A DNA stretch of 64,000 nucleotides from Fasciola hepatica (Eukaryota > Platyhelminthes > Trematoda > Plagiorchiida > Fasciolidae). The translations under genes were made by a program, and so were the position numbers. Where the stretch lies: the NCBI GenBank assembly GCA_948099385.1, contig CANUEZ040000103.1, forward strand, positions 8,976,501 through 9,040,500. The letters run 5' to 3'. The notes under the pieces were generated by a model. It saw nothing but the letters and a program-made list of their open reading frames with translations, did not search any database and was not told the DNA's origin. Of the stretch, positions 47,986-59,769 are shown piece after piece; the stretch's first letter is position 1; the number at the start of each line of letters is the position of its first letter.

Positions 47986-49240
47986 ATTTGGAGTAGAAAT
48001 AGGATAGAATGTCGCATGTAGTTTAGTTTATGTAGTCCCTGGATTACTGGGCATTGCTCCCAGACAATCGTATCCTGCCAGTGTATTGATTACTGGCTTT
48101 GCACCAGTAAGTGTAACTTCAAAATCAGTTTAATTTGAAGGCATTGTTGGAATTTTAGTCCAAGTTCCGTGTCTTCCCAGTGAATGCTACTTCTCTGAAT
48201 TTCGTATGACATTCCAAGCACAGCTACAAATCTAAATTTCCTTATCACCTGATATCCTTTGATTTAGTTCCTTGCTCACCCGCGAGCAGTTAACCCATTT
48301 TATCATGATAGGCAGAGTGAGTATCACCACAGGTAAATTTTATAATGATTTTAAAAATACCCGTCCCACCAGAAGTAGCTATTTTGTTAGAATGATCACA
48401 ATATATGAGACTCCTATAAAGAAGAAAAACACCAGAAACTCATCAAGAGTGCTACATTATTCCAGTGGTCAAAAGGACCCTACGGTTGAGAGAATTGTAG
48501 ACGGGGAAAAATGATTCATCATGAACACAGCCTGGAAGTCAACTTCTTACCAAAATGTACCATAGAAGAACAACTTAGTTCATTGAAAGAGAGAGGTGTT
48601 TAGTGAAGACTTGAAGGTCCCCTAGATAAGCGTGTTCTGCATTTTTGTTAGAAGGTGCCCTATGGATCGAAATTCCTCACATCTGAGTAAAATACTGTCA
48701 GTGCTTCCACTGTGTTAGAAATTAACCGTCAGCGTGCAATATATCGGTAAATCAGTTCATTATGTGAAACTCCCACGCAGTTTCATTTTCTCACTCACGT
48801 TACCCTAATTAGCTCGTCACCTGGCCCTTCCAAACCAATTCAACCCACACTTATTCCCTTCCTTTCACATACTGAACCCGGTTACCTTGCCTCGGTTCAC
48901 CTACCGTCTTCCTATGGGTGTACTTTTACAGTGGAGTAGTTGTCCATTGTGGTCAATCTAGGGGCCTACGACATTCAAGTTTTGTGCGTCATGTGCCCGA
49001 CCTTGTGTGTCATGCTTGCATTGGTCCCTTGTTCGCCTTCTCACTCGCACCACACCAGTGACCTTTATACTTTCCTTCAAGGCTGGGACCACGCCACGCC
49101 TGCGTCATGTTCTAGGTGGAGCCTGTGTGCAATTCTGTTTGTCCTTTTTGCCCTACGAACCATGAGCCAGCAGATAAAATCATAGGCAGTCACCTAGTGT
49201 ATTTGCTTTTAATGAGGTTTTTTACATTTTCGGGCACACC
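47986..49240. other. Right arm, no gene recognised
   Basis: Mirror of 1,960-3,214. Confidence 0.4.
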
Positions 49241-49479
49241 AGGTGAATATTGTTCGTTTTTATGCTAAACAATTTCGTCACAGTTCTTTGAAGTATTTCT
49301 AATAGAAAGACAGTTTTGTCTCGACGGTCAATACAAACTGTCACTTGTTCGGATAAGCGGAGTGCATCTTTAACTCCTATGGGGAAACTGACGGAAAATA
49401 TGGATATACATCCATGTATGAACATGCGTACATATAAAATGATATACATCCACGATTTGCAACTAAAAGTCACAAGAAA

Positions 49480-51210
49480 TCTATCGTCTCATCGAAGAAG
49501 ATGCACAGACCACAGATGTGAAATAGAATCTTTTTCCCAAAGATGTACTGATCATCGAGTGGTTTTCATCTTTTGCGGAGAAGTGATTAAAATTGACTGG
49601 ATAAGTCTGGCCATCAGGGAATAAAAATGGATAATACTCTGGCAATATCTCAGCTATATTTGGTTGGTTTTAAAGAAATCACAATGTTTTTTAGGTGAAT
49701 AAACGAATTTCGTAATAAAATCGGGAGCACTTGCGTTGTTGATCGCTGTTCGTAGTAGGAGTTTGTCCTTCTCTTGCGTGTTTAGTTACTCGTAAGTAGT
49801 AAGTACGTACATCGTGAACCTCAGAAATCCACAATGTATTTTCTGTTTCTGAGGTATCATATTTGCTCATACTGGGGTTTTCCGGTGCATATACATGAAC
49901 GGTTAACGCATTTATCAATAGCTTTGTTTCCTCAAAGGTTTTAATTGCTACTGTATGCGCCCTTTCATCAATATTTTCAATGGAACCAGTATCAGATGTA
50001 TTGTGGACGGTAATGCGCTCATTGGCAACGCAAAATCGATAACCTGTTACTTGAAAAACGATTTTTCTAATTGTGAACATGGTATCGCCCAAATTATTCC
50101 TTAAGAACATTAAAGAATGCTCATTGCAAACAAAGGTCACCTGTTCAAATTAGTTGCTTGTTTTTTGGTGCTTATTGCTCACACTAATTGGAGATAACAG
50201 TAGTGAGTCAAAAGCTGCTGGAATATCTGGTCAAAAATGTGGACGAATGCTTTTCACTTTGTTGCACGGTACTTTTTGCCCCACGTATACGAGGAGTTTT
50301 CCACTCGGCATTAGGGTTGTAGTTTGATTTTCAGTTCCTAATCACAAGATGCAATGTTCAGGTAAACAGCAATCACTTCCTTTAGGTCAGTAAGCGATTT
50401 CGTTTGTATTCTCCAAGCAAATGTTTGCATTCCTCAGTATTTCATTATCACATGAAACTGTCAAACAGAGGAGTGTAATAAACCCGCTGGTGTTACACGT
50501 GCCCTCACGATCCCGGTACCTAATTGAGTCAATGTGTAGCAAAGGAAATTTCCTACTGGTAGCTGTTTGAACGTTTTATTATTTTGATTGCCGATTAGAA
50601 AGTGGAACTTTCGGGTTATCTTATCATGTTCCAATTGATCGAATTTGTAGAAACCATGAGTTGTATTGGCAAATGACTGCTTTGAATCTGGAAGACATGG
50701 GTTGGCGAACAAACTCGTTCTTGGTGACTCGTAATCATCCAAATACAACACTTGGAATTCGACAGAAGGTTCTCCGAGTGTTCCGTACTTTACGCCGCTA
50801 AATTTATCATGGGCCATAAATATCTGCTTATAGATCACACAGGTCGAGCCAACTGTTTCCAGCTCACAAATAATAACCATGGGAAAAAATTCCTCGATAA
50901 GGGATTCTCAAAATAGGCGACATCCATGCTTAGGGGACACTCATGGTCATTATCACATATGTTCCAACAACCACTGTAGTCTGGTCATCTTGGTCTCTCA
51001 GTGCGAGGCTTTACTCTAAAGACGGATCAACAGGGTAAATTTTTGTTTCCACAAGTATTGCTGGATTTTAGATTATACTATATCATTCGGAGGTAATTAA
51101 TCCCGTACTTACATTGTTGCGCTTTGCCCAAAACATTCGACGTTTTCCGCATCCTCCACTTTGAAACAATCAAAAATGTACATTCCCTGTCATCTTCACT
51201 CTCCGTTAAT
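49480..51210 (-). CDS. Unrecognised multi-exon gene, 3' exons (right-arm copy)
   Basis: Mirror of the exon chain in the left arm: exons about 51,210-51,113, 51,060-51,015, 50,973-50,868, 50,823-50,509, 50,140-49,807 and 49,653 to about 49,480, with phases joining across each intron. Here sequence upstream is present. The frame of the first listed exon is open back to about 51,210, where a stop (taa) and an acceptor-like tag/gag occur. Further minus-strand exons with good splice sites at 56.2-56.9 kb and weaker ones beyond may belong to the same gene. That would make it at least 14 kb long with an extracellular-type, Cys-containing product. I cannot name the family. Confidence 0.55.
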
Positions 51211-51559
51211 TATACGGCTCAATATACCCAGTAAATTTGCCATTTTGTACACGACGTCCATTAGAAAACTAGTGATAATTTGAACAACAGATAGATGACG
51301 CAACATCTTTAGTTACACAGTGAACAATACTATCTTGGTATTATTATGTCGACTCGTTTCAATTCTCACAGCAATACTGCAGCATTTATGTATACGGTTT
51401 ACCAACCCGGCTGTGATGCACCCGGTTATATCATGCTCTTTCACGCGCGTTATCTTCTCCTCTGTAGTTCATTGCGCAAAATATGTAAACAATTTATTTT
51501 TAAAAGACTGGAAATGAATTCATCATCATAACCAAATTAGAGCCACAATGTTGCAGTTG

Positions 51560-51738
51560 TGGCAACAGGACCTTGAACGTCTCCATGATTTCCCTATGGC
51601 GAATGTATACGGAAAACGAATGGCTATAACCGGGACCAAAATAGAGGTTTCTCTAGGCGAGGCGCAAATTGGTCCATTACCCAGTGGTAAGGTAGTCTTT
51701 TGAGGAATATTTATTCTCTGATAAACAAGGTCGATCAT
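51560..51738 (-). CDS. Possible exon of the minus-strand gene
   Basis: After acceptor tttatcag (about 51,722) the frame reads RINIPQKTTLPLGNGP and continues for about 55 codons, with a possible donor aag|gtcctg. It looks coding-like but is not joined by phase to its neighbours. Confidence 0.3.
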
Positions 51739-52659
51739 AATATAACGCAGCCTAAATCAACTGGAATAATGTGTTTTGGAACCTCATAGTCGTTGGACGA
51801 TTACTTTGGCGAATTTCTCATTATGCCTTAGTCATTTACTCTCACTTAAAAACATGAAATGTGAACTGATACTCAGACCAAATATTGTTGAGATTGTAAT
51901 CTATTAGAGACTGAAATAAATGATTATCTTTGATGGGCTGATGATTCGTGTTTTGTATCGATTGAAAGATGAGGCAGTGCAATTTGTTCCATACTTCTTG
52001 TCAGTGGTATACAAGATGTCTGTGGGAAATTTCCTCTCTAAGTGCACTGATTGCACATTTTACATTCTTTTTCCAATCGAAATGCAGATAACATCACTAC
52101 CCGAATCGAATTTACTGACTCTTGCTCATCGCGTCGTTTTCGAAACCATATTTTAGAAAACAATTTGAGCAAGTTTATTCATTCACGGAAATGTTCTGGG
52201 CAATAGTTATCACAGAAATAATTACCAATTTACTAATTCTTCCGCTTCTGATTGTATACTGCTCCATCAATACGCCAGCAGAATAGGCGCTTAAGAAACA
52301 CCGCTCACACGACGTTGATTTCAAGGTCATGCATGCCTACTAATCAGCAGATGTGATTCGTGAACCCATCAGCAAACGTGTAGTTACTATGATCCACAAG
52401 ATGAAACAGTATTCATTGATTTCTTATTCTTCGTTTTACTTGGTTACCCTAAGCATGAATGTGACGATCATTTACATATGAGATAATATTTGGTCAATTA
52501 TAAGTTCGGTCTTTCACATCTCATGCAAATTTACTATAACAACTCAAGTCACACAATTTTATCTTCAGATAAAACATTACCTAGCTAACTGCATTGGCGG
52601 ATGATCTATTCACAATATAGTGTGAAACAACATATTGGTTATGTCGCTGGAAACGAAAA

Positions 52660-52750
52660 ACCCTGCTTAATTTTGAACACACTCGAACTAGTATCGCTGT
52701 ATCCAGTACGGTAACTTCTTGATGCAGACACATCAAGTTAACTTTTTCGT
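52660..52750 (-). CDS. Possible short exon of the minus-strand gene
   Basis: The acceptor ctaaatttag is followed by a frame reading EKVNLMCLHQEVTVLD and ending near ttaagcagg|gttttt. Length and splice context fit an exon; the phase was not linked to neighbours. Confidence 0.3.
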
Positions 52751-53584
52751 CTAAATTTAGGTGAAAGAAGTACACAAAGGTGGTTCGGTTTCAATCATTT
52801 GTAAATTGATCCTCACATCCGACATAACGAAGTGACCATTCATCGTGTAGATCGAGTACAATATATGAAACCTGTAATAAGAAAAAAGAATTTGGTCACT
52901 TCAGTTGTCTCCGTGAAGCGCATTCATTAATTGTGAAATATTGCTCACAAATTCACAAGCAGAGATACCTTCGTTGTTCCAGGAGTCGTTTAGCACAGTC
53001 CCTTTATTTTGCGTGAGCTTTTGATCACCTTATGGATTTGAAAAGCGTAGTTTAAATTCTCGAATACAGCAACTTTTTCCGAGGTGTTAGATACATTCAC
53101 TGTTGTTTTCATACTGTTTTTTTAGGATGAATATCACTTCATCAAGAAAATCCCATCCACTGGTGAACTCGATGTTTTTTTCAGTACTCACTGAGCAAAT
53201 GGATATTCCGTATAATTAAAAAAATGATTTTTAAACCGAAACCACTCCCGTTGTCCTGTTTTATCACATTCATTTCAAACATTGTTTGCGACCGTTATTT
53301 TTGCATTCTAGCCGATAGAAAAAAATTCTAGAACTCACCGAGAATATCAACAACAGTGAACGCTGTCAAAGCAAAACGAGAATAGTCACTGAGTTCACTA
53401 CTCAACTTTAGCAAGCACATTTCGTGGAAGAAAAATCATTTACAAGAGTAATCATTGGCAACGGATTGACACAGTAGTCGTGAAAGAGCTAATGCAAAAA
53501 CAAGCAAGCCTGTACGCATACTTATCTGAATTCGACACGTGACGAATACAGATACAGCAGGAGAGTAACTAATTTATACGTGAC

Positions 53585-54167
53585 ATGAATTCCGTCTTAC
53601 GAATACGTGATCTTCAGAGCCATACTTTTCAAACGATTGACAAACGACATTCATCTGTCCATGGGTTAAGTGTGCCTTTGTACTGTCCAATCAAACCAAC
53701 TGATCAATTGAAAAAGATGGGAATACTTGATCGATCGGAAAATAGTTGCGATACAATAGAAAAAAGATATTCACCTGTCTACGAACTGAATGCCCCTCTG
53801 ACCTAATAACCATTGAGTACAAAATATTTTGATTGGTTGTAGTTTGATAGGAGGAACAAACTCGGATCGACACAGGCCATTAGAAAACGAGTCAGTTGTG
53901 TATGTCAGCACTGTGGAATTCACCAAGAAGCGATGCACATTAGTTGTTAGGACCGAAATTCTTGCACCTGATACTTTGTTTTTAGTAGAAGATGAAACAA
54001 CTGAACCAGCAGTAAAAGTTAAACCAGTGTATAAATCACATTGGACTGTTGTACTCAATTTTAAATTAGATCTATCTATTTTACAAACGACCACTATCAC
54101 CTCATTGTATATCAAACTTTCAAAAAGAGATATTTTATTTAAAATGCCTGGTTTTGCTTTGTTGTAA
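53585..54167 (+). CDS. Coding-like plus-strand pair of frames, function unknown
   Basis: Two frames, 53,585-53,806 and 53,829-54,167. The first has an internal repeat (TIDKRHSSVHGLSVPL against TIEKRYSPVYELNAPL). The second, preceded by an acceptor-like gattggttgtag, shows codon choice (GAA, GAT, AAA) that reads like real coding sequence and stops at 54,165-54,167. The antisense frame 53,771-54,115 is also open. If real, this lies inside an intron of the minus-strand gene. Not recognised. Confidence 0.3.
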
Positions 54168-54659
54168 GCGCGTTTCTCTCTCCCTAAAATTCACGATCGG
54201 AAGGTTAAATCAGAGTGCAGCTGCGAACTACGTTTAACAAGCTTTGACAAAATCCATCTCCGCATTGTGCTCTTAAAAACCATTCAATGAAATACTGGAA
54301 TTTATGCGGCCTTTTCTCGCCGAAAGCAATGATTTAGGGTTATCCAGCAAAGTTTATAAATACGCACGGACGATCCTATCTATAAGGCGTTGAAAAATGC
54401 TGTGCACATTAGAATGGATCTCACAGACGTCAATTTCTTCAGTTTTGTATCTCACAACTACAACCCTGCCAAAATCTCCAATTCTGAGTCACAAGGCTGC
54501 CGGTCGTAACAACTATCCGAGGGATTTCCCTAGACAGCCGAAACCGGGCAAGTCGCAGTTATTCCTGTTTTTGATGACATGAATATCCTCACAATGTGAT
54601 TTGAACTTGCAAAGCGATTTCCGAACTTTGCGTCAGTCTCAACTAAATTTAGGTTTCAT

Positions 54660-54881
54660 TCAGAGGTGGTTTTCCAATGCATTAACAGGAACTGGTTCAC
54701 TCTGAAGAAAATTGTCGAATAAGATTGCAATAATAATCGAAACGGATGTCTGGAACAGGGATTCAGTCGGTATCATTTTGCGTATTTCGTTCACAATTTG
54801 CATACCACGCTTACGTAAATCGTGGTATTTTGTTTCCGTAAACGACGCCGAACCTAGGACTTTCCACACGGCTTTTGCCAA
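54660..54881 (-). CDS. Possible exon of the minus-strand gene
   Basis: A 73-codon frame (KAVWKVLGSASFTETKYHDL near its start) preceded by an AT-rich tract ending ggcaaaag. Its composition suggests coding. The plus frame 54,712-54,894 is probably its shadow. Confidence 0.35.
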   Translation of the reverse strand: MAKAVWKVLGSASFTETKYHDLRKRGMQIVNEIRKMIPTESLFQTSVSIIIAILFDNFLQSEPVPVNALENHL

Positions 54882-54894
54882 AAATATAAAATGA

Positions 54895-56197
54895 CTATTC
54901 GAACGAAGTGTGATAACTCCAGTGATATTTCATCCCTTTTTTCTATCTAAACAGCGAAACATGACTAGTTTGTATTGATAAGTAGTACTAATCCGGTGAA
55001 CTTTAGGACGTGTAACTTTTGACAAGTTTTTTAGTACTGCACCGAAAAGCGATGGGTTTAAAACCTAGCGCACCAAATTACCAACTTATTTGTGATACGG
55101 AGCACTTCTGATCATTGATTGACCTATATATAAGTGCATTGCTGCCTTATTTGTCATTGTGACTCCTAAAAAACACATATTTATGTTTGCACAGCATAAG
55201 CAATTAAATGGTCAGCATTTTGCGTAGCCTTCAATTCACAAATGAAATCAAACAAACCCAAACATTACCGGTAAATTATTGGATTTTTTCTATCTGTCCG
55301 ATGAAAGCGTTATCAACGCTGTCTGTGAATAGCACCGTAAAGCGAATATTAATAAACTGTTCATAATTGTGATGTAAATCATATTCTAGTAAACTTACAG
55401 GTATAAAAATATTCAGCATTGTTCACGCATAGCTTTGAAGTCACAGACATTCACGAAAGGAGCACAACGTTCAGGAAAATCATGCATGAAGCGACAGGAG
55501 AGAAAGAAACCCATTCGCCAAGAATTTCAATGTTAGACCGTGCGATGAGAGTACGATGTCATTCGATCGAATTTGTTAACGGATAACCTGCTTCAATCCA
55601 AACAACAACCAGATCATTCTCGAGGTAGATTCACTCGAAGCAAACCGAGATGCAAAAGAAATGGCATGTTTTGGTATCCGAATAAGAAATCGTAAGGCGG
55701 AGAGTGAAATGAGCGTTTCAGTATTTCTACAGAGTTCTATCCTCAAAAGAACGTTGATTACGCAACATCACAGACATTTCGTCAGATACCTTTCCGCTGA
55801 CCATTACCATTTTGGAAGGTCACCGTTCCGATATCTCTTACCTGGTCACCTTGATTTATGGACACCCAATCAATCCCACCCTGTCCATGTTTTCAGGTCT
55901 TTTATTGCCACGATGCTCTACCATTCCGGCCCAATGCCAATGAAGTTTTGATCCTGTCCTTGGTGGGAGATCACTTGTGATACCATAGGACCCAGCTCTG
56001 GGCGATCGGAAATGTGGAGTTGATTATATATTAGTTCACTTAGTGCGAATTCATCGGCGTTCTTGGTGTCGAGGTGGGAGATGGCCACAAATTACCAACG
56101 CTATTATTTTCGATATATTCCTAAAACCATACCTTGAAAAACACAAAAACATCTATGTATATCTGTAGGTCCTCGTATACAAAACAAGCGTTGATAC
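54895..56197. other. Probable intron sequence
   Basis: AT-rich, with no frame on the minus strand that looks like an exon. The plus frame 55,661-55,951 is His-rich and not recognised. Confidence 0.35.
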
Positions 56198-56925
56198 CTT
56201 GGTACGTAAGTTTTTTGAAGATATGTACTTGAGTAAACGTTCATGAGTTGAGATGAAGTGGGATTTGCATACTTGTATTGTTTCCCAGTCGGTATCGCAC
56301 ATTTCGTAATCATTTGCAGTACCAAATTTTGGAGGACCTTAAAACCAGGAAGTTACTTCTTTATTCTAAAATGCAAATTTGCCACACAATATTTATGTGA
56401 GAAATTGTTTTTTTTACCATGTACTTCATTCGCTCAACTGTTGTTGGGAAGCTTCCACAAAATACTCATTTGCATCTGATACCACTCACCCAATCAGTAT
56501 AACGGTGCATCAGCGGTAATGTTACTGTGAAAATGTCAACTTGCAGTGGCCCCAGGTTTTGACGTACTAAATTCTTTGCAATGGCCATCATAAAAGCACC
56601 AGTAAGGGAACAAGAATATGAACTAACAATTTCACTCGCGTTATTCCACGTCCGATAAACACTCACAGAAGCCCATCAGCGGTGATCCCACAATCGCACA
56701 CAAACATATCATCTTTGATCCACGAATATCAATCCCAAAGTTGGATGGGTAGCAGACAATCATCTCGTCTCCTAAGTGAAGATATGATCGATTGGATACC
56801 GTCATCCAGTTAGGTAGTTTCGGTCCATCCATTGATTCCATCGAGTACGGTGGACGACATGGGTCTAAAATGTATGAACATATGGTTCGAACTGAATTCA
56901 CTGGGAAATTTGGCCAGTTTTCCAT
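56198..56925 (-). CDS. Three linked exons of an unrecognised minus-strand gene
   Basis: Exon 1, about 56,925-56,667 (YILDPCRPPYSM, then LHLGDEMIVCYP), ends at donor GTGAGT. Exon 2, 56,566-56,483, follows acceptor gaatttag. Exon 3, 56,337-56,198, follows acceptor ggttttaag and ends at donor GTATCA. The split codons join correctly: T|TA gives Leu, and G|GT gives Gly. The join reads DWVSG then PPKFGTANDYEMC. Introns are 100 and 145 bp. Several cysteines and the position upstream of the right-arm exons on the same strand suggest one gene with an extracellular product. Family unknown. Confidence 0.6.
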
Positions 56926-58070
56926 TTTCTGATATCTCCTCTGAATAATCTCCCTACAATTTTCTTTTTTGTCAGAAATGGAAAGATATGAATAGGTTGC
57001 AACGATTTTATTATTGATCTATATATCCACGATCCACATCTACTCAGTGTGTTTGTATGACACGCAAGTCAATAACGATGGATTTGCCAAAGCTTTTTGG
57101 TTACATGGCTATTATGAATATTGAACCTACGATATCGGCATAGATCTCTTTGGTTTGAACTTCTAAATAGTTGTAGGTCTTCGATCAGTATGGTTTGCTT
57201 GATCGCCGGCACCATGGGAATAATCCGTAGACTGTGAAATCTAATTGGTTGCTCAAAGACACAACTGTGTGAATGGTCATAGTGCAGGGCAGATGTCACC
57301 TGGATTTAAAAAAGGAATGGTGTCTTTTCTGAACTGAGTCCAGACAGCGAACAGGGATGCGCAAACCTTAGAAAACGAAATACAACTAGCTGAGGTTCAT
57401 GATGAAATACTGTAGAAAAAAATCTAATGAAAGTACACAGAAAATGTGAAAACCGCAAATCGTGACGTCCTTAGGGAAATTCAGCGATCACTTTATTCAG
57501 CAGAAGATACGGGGATCGACAACGACATACTGGGACCAAATGGCCAGAATACAGTCATCAACTCTAGATAGAGTAATATTTATTCCGGCTACCGGAACAT
57601 GAACACACTGTTAGGAGCCATGTACTGGTCAGAAGTTTATCTTAATGGAGAAGAGTGTATGGAATGCACATCGGATCAGCCATGGACCAGGTTTACCATG
57701 TAGTTCAACAGAATTTATGTATGTGACACAAGAGACTGCACGGTCACAAAATGCATAAATGTACTGTTGGGATGGGTGCATCGATCGATGAGGTAATCAT
57801 TTAGTCACAGAATCTTTCTCCTTGTAATCTGAATTTTAGCAGATTGAAGATGGTTCAATGGGTTTGGCAAGTAAGCAAGTCAGATTCAACAAATAATGAT
57901 GAATGAACTGAATTCTGGCCGAACGATAAATCCGGTTATGTGATATATCTTCATGAATTATTTTCCTATTTCAATGCAAATCAACATGCTCCTAGATAAA
58001 ATGAGTACAACATCTCTGAACACTTTAGCCGTGGATTTACTTTGCCTTTTCCATTGCATTCTTCGAACCC
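56926..58070. other. Probable intron sequence
   Basis: No convincing exon or repeat; the minus frame 57,069-57,299 lacks splice support. Confidence 0.35.
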
Positions 58071-58074
58071 TTAA

Positions 58075-58262
58075 TTCCGGTATCCCAGATAGCGCACCTG
58101 AATCTTCCCGCGAATGAACAAGTGATACTCAGGGTGCTTTTCGTACTTGCTCATCACAGCATCGTACAAAATTACGTTAAGCTGGTTAATGCTGGTAGTG
58201 ATATGATGAGGGTCAAAAATAGATACAAGCAGGTATTTCAATGTTCCATTAGCCTCTAGCAC
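58075..58262 (-). CDS. Possible exon of the minus-strand gene
   Basis: A frame with NGTLKYLLVSIFDPHHIT and then YEKHPEYHLFIRGKIQ, followed by a possible donor cag|gtgcgc. It looks coding; the phase to the next exon was not verified. Confidence 0.4.
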
Positions 58263-59008
58263 GTTTCACGGATTCAACCACAGTCAAAATGAATTATTAG
58301 AGATCATACCAGAAAACATCAAATGGATAATAGAAGTGATCAGCAAAGGTTGAATGAAGGTACTTCTTCCACGGACATATACGATTGCTTTTCTGCGGTC
58401 ATCCCAATGGAGCTTTCAAAGTCCTTTGTGCTTCGAGTGATGCGAATGAAGTAGAAGGTACATGTGCCCAACAAGACAATGATGTGTCGTAAGTGGGCTG
58501 GTAAAAGTTAAGTGTAATTACCATGCGAGTCACCTGGGATAGGTCCACTTGCTGGTTGGTAGGCTGTTCTCCATGTTCTCATGCGGCAATCCTTTGTGGC
58601 CTTATTTGCCTAAACAATAAGGTTTTGATAACGAAGCAGATACTACAATTTACGAGATGGCGCATAATTCCCTAGGCTGTATGCGGTCAGCGAAACTGCT
58701 AAAAATCTACAGTTCAGAAAATGTTCTAGAATAAGGTCACTAAGCACTAAAAATTGTTTGTATGCGGGGTAAATATAAAACTTAATACTGTAAACAACTT
58801 TTCACTATCATGCTGCTTTCTAGTGGGAAAGAGAATGTCATTTTCTAGTTCAGACTGCGTATTGCCTACAAAAATATTGAGTTTGAGATGCGCTTACAGC
58901 GAGCCAAGTGTGGTAGTACATTTGCAGTAGTGAATGAATGCACCTGGTTGTTTCTTTGAGATTCGGTCTCCAGTTCACACTAAACGTTCAATGTGAATGA
59001 AATGAATC
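58263..59008. other. Probable intron sequence
   Basis: Nothing recognised. Confidence 0.35.
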
Positions 59009-59236
59009 TCAGCCGATGATTCCGAGGACACTAATTTTCCTAGCTCTCAGTGCATTGCGAAGTTGCTCGTTTAGGGCACCGTACAAGACAAGGGCTGTTG
59101 GCAAGAATGTTACACAAAAATCCCTCAGTCGTAATAAACAGTCCGCTTTACTTTTGCTCATTTGGGCTAGATCAGGTTCATTATCACTGGACTTGCGGGT
59201 AAATTTTGGAGAACTGACCACGGAGGACATCTTCAA
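59009..59236 (-). CDS. Possible exon of the minus-strand gene
   Basis: A 75-codon frame with DNEPDLAQMSKSKADCLL and then a hydrophobic FLPTALVLYGAL stretch, preceded by an acceptor-like actcttgaag. The plus frame 59,016-59,243 is its shadow. Not recognised. Confidence 0.35.
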   Translation of the reverse strand: MKMSSVVSSPKFTRKSSDNEPDLAQMSKSKADCLLRLRDFCVTFLPTALVLYGALNEQLRNALRARKISVLGIIG

Positions 59237-59769
59237 GAGTTAATGAGAATGCATTATTATTTGTATTCTACAAAATGCTGCTCTTATTTTGATGGTTTTT
59301 TCGGACTTTTTTTCACTCTCCCTTGTCTGGTGGATTCGAATAATCGGAGAGTTGTGGGTGAAACAAAAAGTTACAAGGCTTTATCTGCTATCACTGGTTT
59401 CAATCAAATCAGAGCGGATGACTGGATAATAATCTGTCATTTAACTTCAACTCCAAATGTTACGGCCCCTGTGGTACAATAAAGGCTCAAATGGGTTATC
59501 AATTGAAAGCACAGTAGAGTTCCTCCCAGGTATTAAACAATAATGTCGATAGCGTCAAATTTAGAACGGTTGGTCTAGTTTCGTTCAGGTGTTCGCCTAG
59601 TTTCTGTTTAATTTTCAGCGATCTAGGCACTGAACTTGTAAAAAACATTCCAAAATGTGTGTAAAGTGTGTGAGGTGAAGCATTACATCACAAGTATCCT
59701 TCTTTCTCAAGTAAATTCTAAAATAATTAAATAATACTCGGAACGATTGACGTCCAGTCTTCCAACAGC

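Larger units (their letters stand above)
32672..51199 (-). repeat. Right arm of the 18.5-kb inverted repeat
   Basis: This is the reverse complement of the left arm. The inner edge is near 32,672-32,680, where the sequence ending in cacttacgttgatt parts from the left arm. The outer edge cannot be fixed: 51,199 pairs with window base 1, and anything beyond would pair with sequence outside the window. The spacer between the arms is about 14.1 kb. Confidence 0.97.

Noticed and set aside
1..51199. Palindrome explained as a single sequencing read folded back at a missed adapter
   Set aside because: A fold-back read has almost no spacer, whereas here 14.1 kb of unrelated sequence separates the arms, and the arms carry discrete substitutions. 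An assembly duplicate remains possible and is kept as the main alternative.
56641..56925. Sushi/CCP domain suggested by the cysteines and an NW motif
   Set aside because: Cysteine spacing does not fit the four-cysteine pattern and no downstream Trp-Pro-Cys end is seen, so no domain name was assigned.
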